DNA of 64,000 nt from Anaerohabitans sp964387285 (GTDB lineage: Bacteria > Zhuqueibacterota > Zhuqueibacteria > Residuimicrobiales > Residuimicrobiaceae). The position numbers and the translations under genes are program-made. Below are positions 1-7,675 of this stretch, piece after piece. Within the stretch, counting starts at the first letter, position 1, and each line of letters opens with the position of its first letter. Where the stretch lies: positions 23,152 through 87,151 of the forward strand of contig CAYLWO010000016.1 in the NCBI GenBank assembly GCA_964387285.1, read 5' to 3'. Below the pieces are notes generated by a model. The model made no database searches and had not been told where the DNA came from. It was given only the letters and a program-made list of their open reading frames with translations.

Positions 1-152
1 GCGTTGAACAGGTTCAGTATGAGCCAGACCGCATCCTTGTGCAATGTAAAACACCTCACGCTGCCCGGTACAAGGTGGAACAACTCGTTCGCGAAGCGTT
101 TCAGTTGACAAAAGCAGAATTTATGCGAAACACGGCGGAGACGGCGTCATGA
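1..152 (+). CDS. C-terminal fragment of an unidentified protein
   Basis: An open frame enters from the left edge and ends at TGA (150-152), giving about 49 visible residues that finish with RNTAETAS. Its stop overlaps the ATG of the following response regulator in an ATGA arrangement, so the two are probably translationally coupled. A sensor kinase would be the usual partner of such a regulator, but the visible residues show no HATPase G-box of the kind expected near a kinase C-terminus. I do not recognise the family. Confidence 0.5.
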   Translation, partial: VEQVQYEPDRILVQCKTPHAARYKVEQLVREAFQLTKAEFMRNTAETAS

Positions 153-1501
153 ACATATTAATCGTCGACGATGAAAAAAACATCCGCGACGCCCTGGCCT
201 GGGTGTTGCGCAACAATGGTCATTGCGTGTTCATTGCCGGCAGCGGGGAAGAAGGCCTGACGATTCTGGCCGAAGAGTCCTGTGATGTCATTTTTCTTGA
301 CGTGGTCATGCCGGGCATGGGTGGACTGGCCTTTTTGGAAAAAGTAAAGTCAGCGGCAAATCAGGCTACGGTAATTATGATTTCCGGCCAGGCCGATTTG
401 AGCCTTGCAGTGCAAGCGACCAAGCTGGGGGCTTTTGATTTTTTAGAAAAACCGCTGAATGCGGAAAAAATTCTACTCACGGTAAAAAATCTTGCGGATC
501 AGTTGCAGGCTCGGTCCGAATTAACGCGTCTCAAGGAATGGGCGGACGATGACCGAACTATGATCGGTCATTCTGACGTGATGCAAGAGCTGAACCGCCT
601 GATCGACCGCATTGCACCGACCGATGGCCGGGTGCTGATTTACGGTGAGAACGGTTCCGGTAAGGAACTGGCAGCTCATTTAATTCATCAAAAGAGCACG
701 CGCAGTCACAAGCCTTTTATGCAATTGAATTGCGCCGCATTGCCCCGGGATTTGATTGAAAGCGAACTGTTCGGGTATGAAAAGGGTGCTTTTACCGGCG
801 CTTTCCAGCGCAAAATCGGTTTGATTGAACAAGCCCAGGGCGGAACTTTATTGTTAGATGAAATTGCGGATATGGCCCTGGAGACGCAGGCCAAATTGTT
901 GCGCGTTCTGCAGGAAAACACTTTTACCCGAGTGGGCGGCGGCGCAGCCATCAAGTTTGACGTGCGCTTTTTATCCGCCACCAATAAAGACCTGGAAATA
1001 GAGATTGAGCAAGGCCGGTTTCGTCGCGATCTGTTTTATCGTTTAAATGTTTTGCCTCTTCGCATACCCTCTTTGCGGGAACGTGCTGGCGACATCACTG
1101 ATCTCGCTCACTATTTTTTACAGCGGTATTGTCGCCGCAACGGTAAAAAATTGAAACGGTTGCTTGCGGATGCGGAAAAAACGCTGCAGTTGTACGCCTG
1201 GCCGGGAAATGTCCGGGAACTCGGCAACCTCATGGAACGTATTGCTATTATGACGGATGCGGCAGAGATTGATGCGGCCATGATCAATCGAATTTTGCCG
1301 CAAGCAGTGGCCACGCCTCTGCAAGACGCGCCGCCTGATCAGTCCGCCGGCTTGAAAGAGCAAATGAACCGGTTTGAAAAAGCGATTCTGGCCCAGGGAA
1401 TGATAGAGTGCGGCGGCAACATCAGCCGGTTGGCGGAAAAGCTGCAGACCGATCGCGCCAATCTGTATAAAAAGTTACGGCAGTATGGATTAAAAGAATA
1501 G
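149..1501 (+). CDS. NtrC-family sigma-54-dependent response regulator
   Basis: Three-domain transcriptional activator of 450 residues. The receiver domain (about 1-120) has the acidic pair D7/D8, phospho-acceptor D51, switch residue S79 and K101. The AAA+ domain (about 138-375) has a Walker A GENGSGKE at 166-173, the sigma-54 contact loop GAFTGA at 213-218 and a Walker B LLLDEIAD. The C-terminus (about 405-448) is a Fis-type helix-turn-helix. On phosphorylation the family oligomerises and opens sigma-54 RNA polymerase promoters. Target genes are unknown; its partner kinase is presumably upstream of the window. The ATG overlaps the stop of the preceding gene. Confidence 0.93.
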   Translation: MNILIVDDEKNIRDALAWVLRNNGHCVFIAGSGEEGLTILAEESCDVIFLDVVMPGMGGLAFLEKVKSAANQATVIMISGQADLSLAVQATKLGAFDFLEKPLNAEKILLTVKNLADQLQARSELTRLKEWADDDRTMIGHSDVMQELNRLIDRIAPTDGRVLIYGENGSGKELAAHLIHQKSTRSHKPFMQLNCAALPRDLIESELFGYEKGAFTGAFQRKIGLIEQAQGGTLLLDEIADMALETQAKLLRVLQENTFTRVGGGAAIKFDVRFLSATNKDLEIEIEQGRFRRDLFYRLNVLPLRIPSLRERAGDITDLAHYFLQRYCRRNGKKLKRLLADAEKTLQLYAWPGNVRELGNLMERIAIMTDAAEIDAAMINRILPQAVATPLQDAPPDQSAGLKEQMNRFEKAILAQGMIECGGNISRLAEKLQTDRANLYKKLRQYGLKE

Positions 1502-1528
1502 ACGGGTCGGTCATTTGTTTTACCGGTA

Positions 1529-1550
1529 GCCGCTTCCTAGCGGCGGCCTT
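1529..1550 (+). terminator. hairpin after the response regulator
   Basis: A perfect 6-bp stem GCCGCT/AGCGGC with a TCCT loop lies at 1529-1544, followed by GGCCTTTATT. It sits 28 bases after the stop codon and before the next gene. The T-run is poor, so this is a weak or attenuating terminator at best. Confidence 0.4.
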
Positions 1551-1598
1551 TATTGGGTTGCAATACCTTATGATCACAATCATATAAAGAGATCAGAT

Positions 1599-3257
1599 AT
1601 GAAAAAGAGCTTGCTGATTTTGAGTTGTTTTTTTTCTGCCGTTTCAGCCAGAGAAGGATCGGGCGACCGGGTTTATCGCACCAACACGCATTACGAGCAA
1701 GGCGATTGGATTACCTATGGCGCCACCCGTTTTGTCCGCCATGTCTGCATCGGCGATCAGTTTGTCTATTTTGCCACTACCGGCGGCATTGCCCGGCTGA
1801 ATTTTTACACCAACCGTTTTGATTATCCCTGGACCGTGAGCAATGGTCTGGCCAGCAATGATATCTATCTGACCGCTTTTGATTTCAACACCGGCATTCT
1901 CTGGTGCACCAGCAAATACTGTACGAGTTATTTGGAACCGGCTTCACAGATATGGAATAATGTCTATTTTGATGAAATGGGTTTGGGGCAGGACCGAATT
2001 GCCAGCATCGGTTTTGGCGACGATCGCAAGGTCTATTTGATCTCTTCCAGAGACCGCTGGCTGGAATCGCACAACACCTCCGGCGATTTTCGTTTTTCCG
2101 ATCCTTCCACGGCTTCGATTATCTGGTTCGGCGCCAAAGCCGTCAGAGAGCCGGACCCGCCCTATCTGTTCATGTCCGACGGCTATATGTACAGCGAAAG
2201 CGATCGCTCCATCACAGACTTTGAACTGCGCAAATTTCATCTCACCTGCTGGGTGCGCGATCGCTTTCAAAACATGTATATCGGCACCTGGGGACTGGGC
2301 GTTGGCGTGGCCAATACCGCCACCTTCAGACTGGATATGCTGCGTTACGGCTTGTGGGATCCGACGGTGGACGCCATTGAAGTGGATCAAGGTGCCTTCT
2401 GGTTGGGGGGTATTCAGGAGAAAGATGTGCAGCATGCCGGCGTAACCGAATGGGTCATTGATCGCAAACCGCCCAATTATTATGAAGCTTATTTGCATAC
2501 CGGTTTTGCCGACGATAAGGTCACCAGTATCGCTGCGGACGGCAACACCGTATGGTTTGGCACACGCAATGGCCTGGTTCGTTATGATCGCAACAAAGAT
2601 ATCTGGCGCACCTACAATCAATCGCATCATCTGGTGGACAGCCGTATTAACGACGTCATGGTCGATAAGGATTATGTCTGGGTGGCCACGGATGCCGGCG
2701 TATCCCGCGTTGTAAAAAAATCCGTGGGCACGGACACCCTGCGCATCGATATCATTAAATACAGCGCTTTGGGCGCCATGCACGTTTATGACATCGATCA
2801 ACAGGCCAATCTGATCTGGATGGGCACCGAATACGGCATCTATGTTTATGACGCGGTCAAAGATTCCGGCGGTTTTTATAAAGGTTCCTATGGACCGGCC
2901 AATCAGACCACTTTTGCGGTGTCGGTGTTTGACAATGAAGTCTGGTTCGGCACGGAAGAGGGCGTGGCCGGATTTGATTCCGAGGCCAAGGACTGGATTA
3001 CCGGTCCCAGTCGCCGGTATGATTCCGAAACGGTCATCAATCGTATTTTGGCCACCGAAGCAGCCATCTGGGCGGCTACAGACAACGGCGTGTGGAAGTT
3101 TGACCGATTGGACGAGCGCTGGGTGCACTATACCACAGCAGACGGTTTACCGGACAATCGCGTGCTCTCTCTGTATCCGGACGGCGATTATATCTGGTTC
3201 GGCACGCCGGCCGGATTGACGCAGTTTTATTGGAATTCGCCGAGGAGGATTGACTGA
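1599..3257 (+). CDS. secreted two-component-regulator-type beta-propeller
   Basis: A 552-residue protein with an N-terminal signal peptide (about 17 residues ending in VSA). Propeller blades recur every 42-46 residues with the pattern [IV]W[FMV][GA]T..G[LIV], seen at about residues 316, 359, 405, 447, 490 and 531; weaker blades precede them. This is the Reg_prop blade type found in the periplasmic sensor part of hybrid two-component systems, but no kinase or anchor domain follows, so it stands alone as an exported propeller. An AAGAGA ribosome site precedes the ATG, and a small palindrome (ATGAT-CACA-ATCAT, 1570-1583) lies just upstream and could be an operator. Function unknown; sensing or scaffolding is inferred. 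Confidence 0.8.
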   Translation: MKKSLLILSCFFSAVSAREGSGDRVYRTNTHYEQGDWITYGATRFVRHVCIGDQFVYFATTGGIARLNFYTNRFDYPWTVSNGLASNDIYLTAFDFNTGILWCTSKYCTSYLEPASQIWNNVYFDEMGLGQDRIASIGFGDDRKVYLISSRDRWLESHNTSGDFRFSDPSTASIIWFGAKAVREPDPPYLFMSDGYMYSESDRSITDFELRKFHLTCWVRDRFQNMYIGTWGLGVGVANTATFRLDMLRYGLWDPTVDAIEVDQGAFWLGGIQEKDVQHAGVTEWVIDRKPPNYYEAYLHTGFADDKVTSIAADGNTVWFGTRNGLVRYDRNKDIWRTYNQSHHLVDSRINDVMVDKDYVWVATDAGVSRVVKKSVGTDTLRIDIIKYSALGAMHVYDIDQQANLIWMGTEYGIYVYDAVKDSGGFYKGSYGPANQTTFAVSVFDNEVWFGTEEGVAGFDSEAKDWITGPSRRYDSETVINRILATEAAIWAATDNGVWKFDRLDERWVHYTTADGLPDNRVLSLYPDGDYIWFGTPAGLTQFYWNSPRRID

Positions 3258-3299
3258 AATTCTTTTGCCTTTTGATTTTTCCTGGCAGAAATAAAACAA

Positions 3300-3339
3300 T
3301 ACTGTTTTGTGTTTAACATTTGCAAAGCACAAACCAGTA
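3300..3339 (+). promoter_or_regulatory. stem-loop in the osmC-like leader
   Basis: Twelve-base arms at 3300-3311 and 3328-3339 pair with a single mismatch around a 16-base loop, ending 26 bases before the OsmC-family ATG. It could be an operator or a leader hairpin of the mRNA. No factor can be named. Confidence 0.3.
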
Positions 3340-3365
3340 GAACAAAATTATAAAAGGAAAAATCT

Positions 3366-3785
3366 ATGGCTATACGTAAAGCAAGCGCTGAATGGAAAGG
3401 CAATTTGAAGGATGGCGCCGGCAGGATGAAATTGGGCAGCGCAGCCTTTGAAGGACCCTTTAGCTTCGCCTCCCGATTTGAATCAGGACCGGGGACCAAT
3501 CCTGAAGAATTGCTTGGCGCTGCTCAGGCCGGGTGCTATTCAATGTTTTTATCCGCGCTGCTCACCAAAGAAGGCTTTGTGCCTGAATCCATTCAGACAA
3601 CCGTTGCGGTTCATCTCGGCGAGGGTCCCACCATCACCTTGATCGAACTGAATTGTACTGCGCGAGTGCCTGGCGTTTCTCAGGCTTTGTTTCAGGAATT
3701 GGCAGAGAAAGCCAAAAACGACTGTCCGGTATCCAAGGCTTTGGCTGGTCCGGAGAAAAAACTAACAGTCACGCTGGTGAGCTGA
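3366..3785 (+). CDS. OsmC/Ohr-family peroxiredoxin
   Basis: A 139-residue protein of the usual OsmC length. Family members reduce organic hydroperoxides with two cysteines. Here the peroxidatic cysteine is C57 in AAQAGCYSMF and the second is C120 in NDCPVSKAL; R37 and E47/E48 match the residues that polarise the reactive thiol. The gene is monocistronic, with an AAAAGGA ribosome site before the ATG. In a cell with bacillithiol (see bshA) this would be part of thiol-based peroxide defence. Whether it is OsmC or an SACOL1771-like member cannot be decided by eye. Confidence 0.9.
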   Translation: MAIRKASAEWKGNLKDGAGRMKLGSAAFEGPFSFASRFESGPGTNPEELLGAAQAGCYSMFLSALLTKEGFVPESIQTTVAVHLGEGPTITLIELNCTARVPGVSQALFQELAEKAKNDCPVSKALAGPEKKLTVTLVS

Positions 3786-3806
3786 TCGGACCTTTACAAT
3801 AAAATT

Positions 3807-3840
3807 GATTCGTGTCCATTCGTGAAATTCGTGGTTAATG
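3807..3840 (+). repeat. ATTCGTG word repeat, copy 1
   Basis: The stretch is built from three spaced ATTCGTG-type words and ends GGTTAATG. A second, decayed copy lies on the minus strand at 16974-17004. Sequences like this recur between genes in many unrelated bacterial genomes; their role is not known. Confidence 0.5.
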
Positions 3841-3867
3841 CATTCTTCAGGCAAATACCATTTTTGT

Positions 3868-3942
3868 GTATAAGGGGATTGTTGTACTCCAACGCAGATC
3901 ATCGCCTTGATTAACAACTGTGACTGCGTTCGCAAGGACAGT
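3868..3942 (+). repeat. 80-bp intergenic repeat, copy 1
   Basis: Begins GTATAAGGGGATTG, continues with ACTCCAAC and ends GTTCGCAAGGACAG. The two ends are conserved in copies at 48673-48753, 48754-48834 and, inverted, 62679-62756, while the middle varies. It lies directly beside the 185-bp inverted-repeat element. Confidence 0.65.
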
Positions 3943-3999
3943 CTTTTTGTTATTTACGTAATCATGGCAGGTGTGCTCCAACCCGGATAAACCGAAACC

Positions 4000-4184
4000 A
4001 AATATCGGACACCTTTGGAGACTGTCGCAAAACCCCAGACCCCGGATGTGGCCGCGTTTTTTGCGGCCACTCCGGGTGTCTCTCGGCACATAATCAATGA
4101 GTTAAGAAACACCCGGGGTCACAAAAACCGTGACCCCGGGGTTGTTCTGCCTTTTGCGACAGTCTCTTGAGGTGTCCGATATTT
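4000..4184. mobile_element. 185-bp MITE-like element with 33-bp terminal inverted repeats
   Basis: Arms at 4000-4032 and 4152-4184 are reverse complements over 33 bases with 3 mismatches, all in a central 4-base block. Between them sit two hairpins: a 14-bp stem with one bulged base (4041-4055 with 4063-4076, loop GTTTTTT) and a perfect 11-bp stem (4112-4122 with 4130-4140, loop AAAAACC). There is no coding capacity and no clear target-site duplication. The structure suits a non-autonomous transposable element or a complex REP sequence. No second copy is in the window. Confidence 0.6.
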
Positions 4185-4327
4185 TTTGACCATTTCCTTT
4201 TAACGTGTCGAACGATCATCCCAACCCCATATTCCCCTTGCTTCTCTATCTGCCAATCCCTATTTTAACAGCCAGGAGAGTGACAGAGTTGTTGTATATT
4301 TTCTCTCAACAAGGACCGAGAGCGGCT

Positions 4328-5299
4328 ATGGCACGACATAAAAACAAACTGCCGCATTGCGGCAATTGCGGTTTTGTGTTTGAAAGCGCAGATGATTTCT
4401 GTCCCAACTGCGGACAGGAGAACCATGACATCCGCCTGCCTTTAAAGCATCATGTGCATGAAATCATCGAGGGATTTTTTCACTTCGATTCCAAGACCTA
4501 TCATTCCGTTAAAATTTTGCTACTGCACCCGGGTCGGCTGAGCAAAGAGTATAACCAGGGCAAGAGGGCGCCCTATGTCTCGCCGCTCAGATTTTACATT
4601 TTCATCAGCTTTATCTTTTTTCTGATCCTGGCGCTGAAACCGTTCCACTCGGAGCCCCAAAACATCGACGCCGGACTGACCATGAAATTTGTGACCGATG
4701 GCGACGGCCTCAGCGATTTTGAGAAGAGCCGGCTAACGCAAGCGGAACTTGATTCACTCAGAAAATTTCGTACAGAGGTATCGGTCAACGAACTCCGGGG
4801 TTTGACGGATGAGCAGATCGATGCTTTGATCAAGGCCAAGGGCATGAGCGAAAACTGGCTTAACCGTTATGTGGTGCGTAAATTCAGCAAAATTGCCCGG
4901 GGAGAAGAGGAAAAATTGTGGCATTCCATTTTTAAATCAATTTCGTATTCGATGTTTTTATTGATGCCAGTATTTGCTCTGGTTCTGATGCTTTTTTATC
5001 GCAAGAAAAAGAGCTTTTATGTGGAAAATCTGACGCTCTCCATCCATTACCATATATTTCTTTTCATCATTCTATCCGTTATTTTATTTATCAGTAAATT
5101 CTTGCCCGCTGCAGCCGGTTACGGCATCCTGGCAGGGTTGGCCTTTTTCCCGATTTACCTCTTTTTTATGTTGCAAAATTATTTTGCTCAGGGATTTGTC
5201 AAAACCATCATCAAGGTTATTTTGTTAAACGTTATCCACTTTATACTGATCGTGGTGTTTTTTATGGGGTCGGTTCTGGCGAGCATGATGCTGGTCTGA
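4328..5299 (+). CDS. DUF3667-type zinc-ribbon membrane protein
   Basis: From the ATG at 4328 the product is 323 residues. An N-terminal zinc ribbon uses C11, C14, C25 and C28 (CGNC and CPNC pairs), followed by a conserved block around HPGRLSKEYNQGKRAPYVSPLRFYIF, cut here in two: HPGRLSKEYNQGKRAP then YVSPLRFYIF. One membrane segment follows it, a charged cytoplasmic or periplasmic stretch occupies about 125-215, and three or four hydrophobic segments close the protein. This is the DUF3667 pattern. A longer frame opens with GTG at 4205, but the extra 41 residues lack family features. Function is unknown. The stop at 5297-5299 abuts the convergent thioesterase stop with no spacer. Confidence 0.75.
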   Translation: MARHKNKLPHCGNCGFVFESADDFCPNCGQENHDIRLPLKHHVHEIIEGFFHFDSKTYHSVKILLLHPGRLSKEYNQGKRAPYVSPLRFYIFISFIFFLILALKPFHSEPQNIDAGLTMKFVTDGDGLSDFEKSRLTQAELDSLRKFRTEVSVNELRGLTDEQIDALIKAKGMSENWLNRYVVRKFSKIARGEEEKLWHSIFKSISYSMFLLMPVFALVLMLFYRKKKSFYVENLTLSIHYHIFLFIILSVILFISKFLPAAAGYGILAGLAFFPIYLFFMLQNYFAQGFVKTIIKVILLNVIHFILIVVFFMGSVLASMMLV

Positions 5300-5704
5300 T
5301 TATACTAACGCTTTTTTAAACTCTTCCGGCACTGGCACAATCTTTTCCCGCTGATCCACAAAAGCAAAGCGCAACGTTGCTGCCACAGCCAAACGACCGC
5401 TGGTCAGGTTGTGGATTTCGTTGCTCATGGTAAAACTGGCCCGCGACCATTCGGATATCCAGCCTCTGATCTCCAACTCGTCGTGAATGCGACAGGAACT
5501 CTTGTAGTCCAGCTCGACATGAATGACATAGGGAAACGCCTGCCAGCGTCCAAAATCGTGAAACGACAGTCCTTTTTGCCGCAGATATTCGCCGCGCGCA
5601 TATTCCAGATAGTTCAAATAAACCGCGTTGTTGACATGGCCGAAAGAGTCGGCTTCGTAACTGCGAACGCTGAATCGCATACTGAAAACAGTTGCCATAT
5701 GCAT
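5300..5704 (-). CDS. acyl-CoA thioesterase, 4HBT hotdog family
   Basis: About 134 residues from the ATG at 5704 (an AAGG site lies 4 bases upstream; a TTG at 5722 and an ATG at 5698 are alternatives). The N-terminal half carries the hotdog signature YEADSFGHVNNAVYLNYLE, with the catalytic Asp of YbgC-type enzymes in the position read here as ADSFGHVNN. Family members hydrolyse acyl-CoA or acyl-ACP thioesters in the cytoplasm. The gene is last in a minus-strand run behind the SerA fusion, whose stop lies 10 bases upstream of the chosen start. Substrate cannot be predicted. Confidence 0.85.
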   Translation of the reverse strand: MHMATVFSMRFSVRSYEADSFGHVNNAVYLNYLEYARGEYLRQKGLSFHDFGRWQAFPYVIHVELDYKSSCRIHDELEIRGWISEWSRASFTMSNEIHNLTSGRLAVAATLRFAFVDQREKIVPVPEEFKKALV

Positions 5705-5714
5705 CACACCTTGC

Positions 5715-7661
5715 TCAAGCAATCTTGCGCACTTTGATGGTTTCGGTGATGTGCCCCATCAGATCCAGCACCTGATCCGAAACTTGCTGATCCACGTCCA
5801 CGATAAGATAACCAATGGCGTCTTTGGTCTGCAGCATCTGTCCGGCCACGTTGATGTTGCGCCGCGCAAACACACTGTTTATTTTTGCCAGCACACCGGG
5901 CACGTTGTGATGAATGTGCAGGATGCGATGGGTGTTGGCCACGCGCGCCAGTTCCACCTCCGGGAAATTGACGCTGCCGGTGGTGGCGCCGGTCTGTATA
6001 AACCGCAGCAACTTGTCGCTGACGTAACTGGCTATGTTGACCTGCGCTTCCTGAGTGCTGCCGCCGATGTGCGGGGTGAGGATAACGTTCTGTGCGCCTT
6101 GCAAAGGCGAGGTAAAACGATCCTGGGATTTATCCGGTTCTTCGGGAAAAACGTCTATAGCGGCGCCGGAAATATGACCGCTGTCCAAAGCGGCGCGCAG
6201 GGCTGCCAGATCAACCACTTTACCGCGACTGGAATTAATGAGAAAAGCGCCTTTTTTCATATGCTGAATCTGTTCTGGCCCCATCAGATTACGCGTTTCA
6301 GGCGTGTCCGGAACATGCAGGGTGATCACATCCGCCTGTTCCAACAAATCATCCAATCCTGCTGCACTCTTGGCGTTGCCCAGCGGCAGCTTGTCGACAA
6401 TATCGTGGAAGCAAACCGACATGCCCAGGTTCTCCAGCAAGACCGAAACCTGTGAGCCGATATGACCATAGCCTATGATGCCGACGGTTTTGCTGCGAAT
6501 TTCCGTGCAACCGGCCGCACTTTTCATCCATTGACCGCTGTGTGCGGCCTGGTTTTTTTCCGGAATGCGGCGCATCAACATGATGATCTCGCCCACCACC
6601 AGCTCGGCGACGCTGCGCGTATTGCTGTACGGTGCGTTGAACACCGGGATGCCGGCATCGGCAGCTGCTTCCAAATCGATTTGATTGGTGCCGATGCAAA
6701 AGGCGCCGATGGCCCATAGGTTGTTCAGAGCAGATATATTTTTGGCCGTCACGTGTGTTTGCGAACGAATGCCAAGGATGTTCGCATCCGCCGCTTCCGT
6801 TGAAAGCTCTTCGCTGCGCAGAGCGTTTTTACGTTGCCGGGGCTCCAACCCTTCGCGTTGCAGTTTTTTTACCGCCTCTTCGTGTATATTTTCCAGCAAA
6901 AGAATGTTGGGCTTGCCCATGGCTTCGACAATGCCGTTCTGTTCGTAAAGCACCTGCATTTTCTCATTGGATAGCTCATCCTCTGAAAAGAACAACGGCA
7001 ACAGTTGATCAAAGCGGTCGACCACGAAATCCGCCTGACGGCGTATCTCTTCGTTGGGTCGGCTGTTGGTAAAATAGACAAACATGCGCGCAATGTTGTT
7101 TTTGCGGATGGCCAGATCCGAGGCGCCGTTGCCGACCACGGCGGAGCCGCCAGGCAAGCGGCCGTCGTTCATGAGTTGTTCCACGATATAACCCTTGCCC
7201 ACGCTCAGGAATAACGGATTTTTTTCATTAAAACCGGTCACCATGCCTTTGAAATCATAAAGCAGTTGATTGGTAAAGACATGATCGTCATCCACGTGCA
7301 ACATGCGGGTGATGGGCCTTACCAATTCGTCGGAACCGGTGCTAAAAATAAAGATGCGTTTACCGGCAGCCTGCAGCGCGGCAAAGGTTTCCACCACTTT
7401 GGGAGAAAGCGCTTCCTGCACTCGCGCCGCCGCTGCCAGCACATCCTCCTTGCTCACCTCTGCCAGATCAAAACGCTGATGCAGCGCCTCGGTCATGGGC
7501 GTTTCGCCGATATCTGCCAGATAGGTGATCTGGTTCAGTTTGCTCAAACGGGACGTACGCGTTTTTTCATCCAGCCGCTGCAAGGCCTGCTGCAGAATGA
7601 GTTCCACACCCTCTGTTTGGATCAGAGTGGAATCAAAATCAAAAATAATGTTGTTGATCAT
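5715..7661 (-). CDS. serA: HAD phosphatase (SerB-like) fused to D-3-phosphoglycerate dehydrogenase (SerA)
   Basis: The 648-residue product joins two enzymes of serine synthesis. Residues 1-225 are a HAD domain with motif I DFDSTL (D8, D10), motif II in FSTGSD (S107) and a motif IV-like VGNGASDL (175-182), where SerB proteins usually read GDG.ND. From about residue 250 it follows the E. coli type of SerA closely: CIGTNQIDLEAA, NAPYSNTRSVAELVVGE, Rossmann GYGHIGSQ, catalytic His in LTPHIGGSTQEA, then a C-terminal ACT domain (HIHHNVPGVLAKIN), the usual serine-feedback site. The ATG at 7661 follows the previous stop by 14 bases. SerC is not nearby. The phosphatase activity is uncertain because of the motif IV change. 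Confidence 0.88.
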   Translation of the reverse strand: MINNIIFDFDSTLIQTEGVELILQQALQRLDEKTRTSRLSKLNQITYLADIGETPMTEALHQRFDLAEVSKEDVLAAAARVQEALSPKVVETFAALQAAGKRIFIFSTGSDELVRPITRMLHVDDDHVFTNQLLYDFKGMVTGFNEKNPLFLSVGKGYIVEQLMNDGRLPGGSAVVGNGASDLAIRKNNIARMFVYFTNSRPNEEIRRQADFVVDRFDQLLPLFFSEDELSNEKMQVLYEQNGIVEAMGKPNILLLENIHEEAVKKLQREGLEPRQRKNALRSEELSTEAADANILGIRSQTHVTAKNISALNNLWAIGAFCIGTNQIDLEAAADAGIPVFNAPYSNTRSVAELVVGEIIMLMRRIPEKNQAAHSGQWMKSAAGCTEIRSKTVGIIGYGHIGSQVSVLLENLGMSVCFHDIVDKLPLGNAKSAAGLDDLLEQADVITLHVPDTPETRNLMGPEQIQHMKKGAFLINSSRGKVVDLAALRAALDSGHISGAAIDVFPEEPDKSQDRFTSPLQGAQNVILTPHIGGSTQEAQVNIASYVSDKLLRFIQTGATTGSVNFPEVELARVANTHRILHIHHNVPGVLAKINSVFARRNINVAGQMLQTKDAIGYLIVDVDQQVSDQVLDLMGHITETIKVRKIA

Positions 7662-7675
7662 GCGGTCACCAAAAG

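Noticed and set aside
1944..3128. 394-residue open frame on the minus strand
   Set aside because: It lies wholly opposite the beta-propeller gene, has no family motifs and its composition mirrors the repeats on the other strand.
4205..4327. longer start of the zinc-ribbon membrane protein
   Set aside because: The 41 extra residues begin at a GTG without ribosome site and lie at the edge of the inverted-repeat element; the ATG at 4328 starts right before the zinc ribbon.
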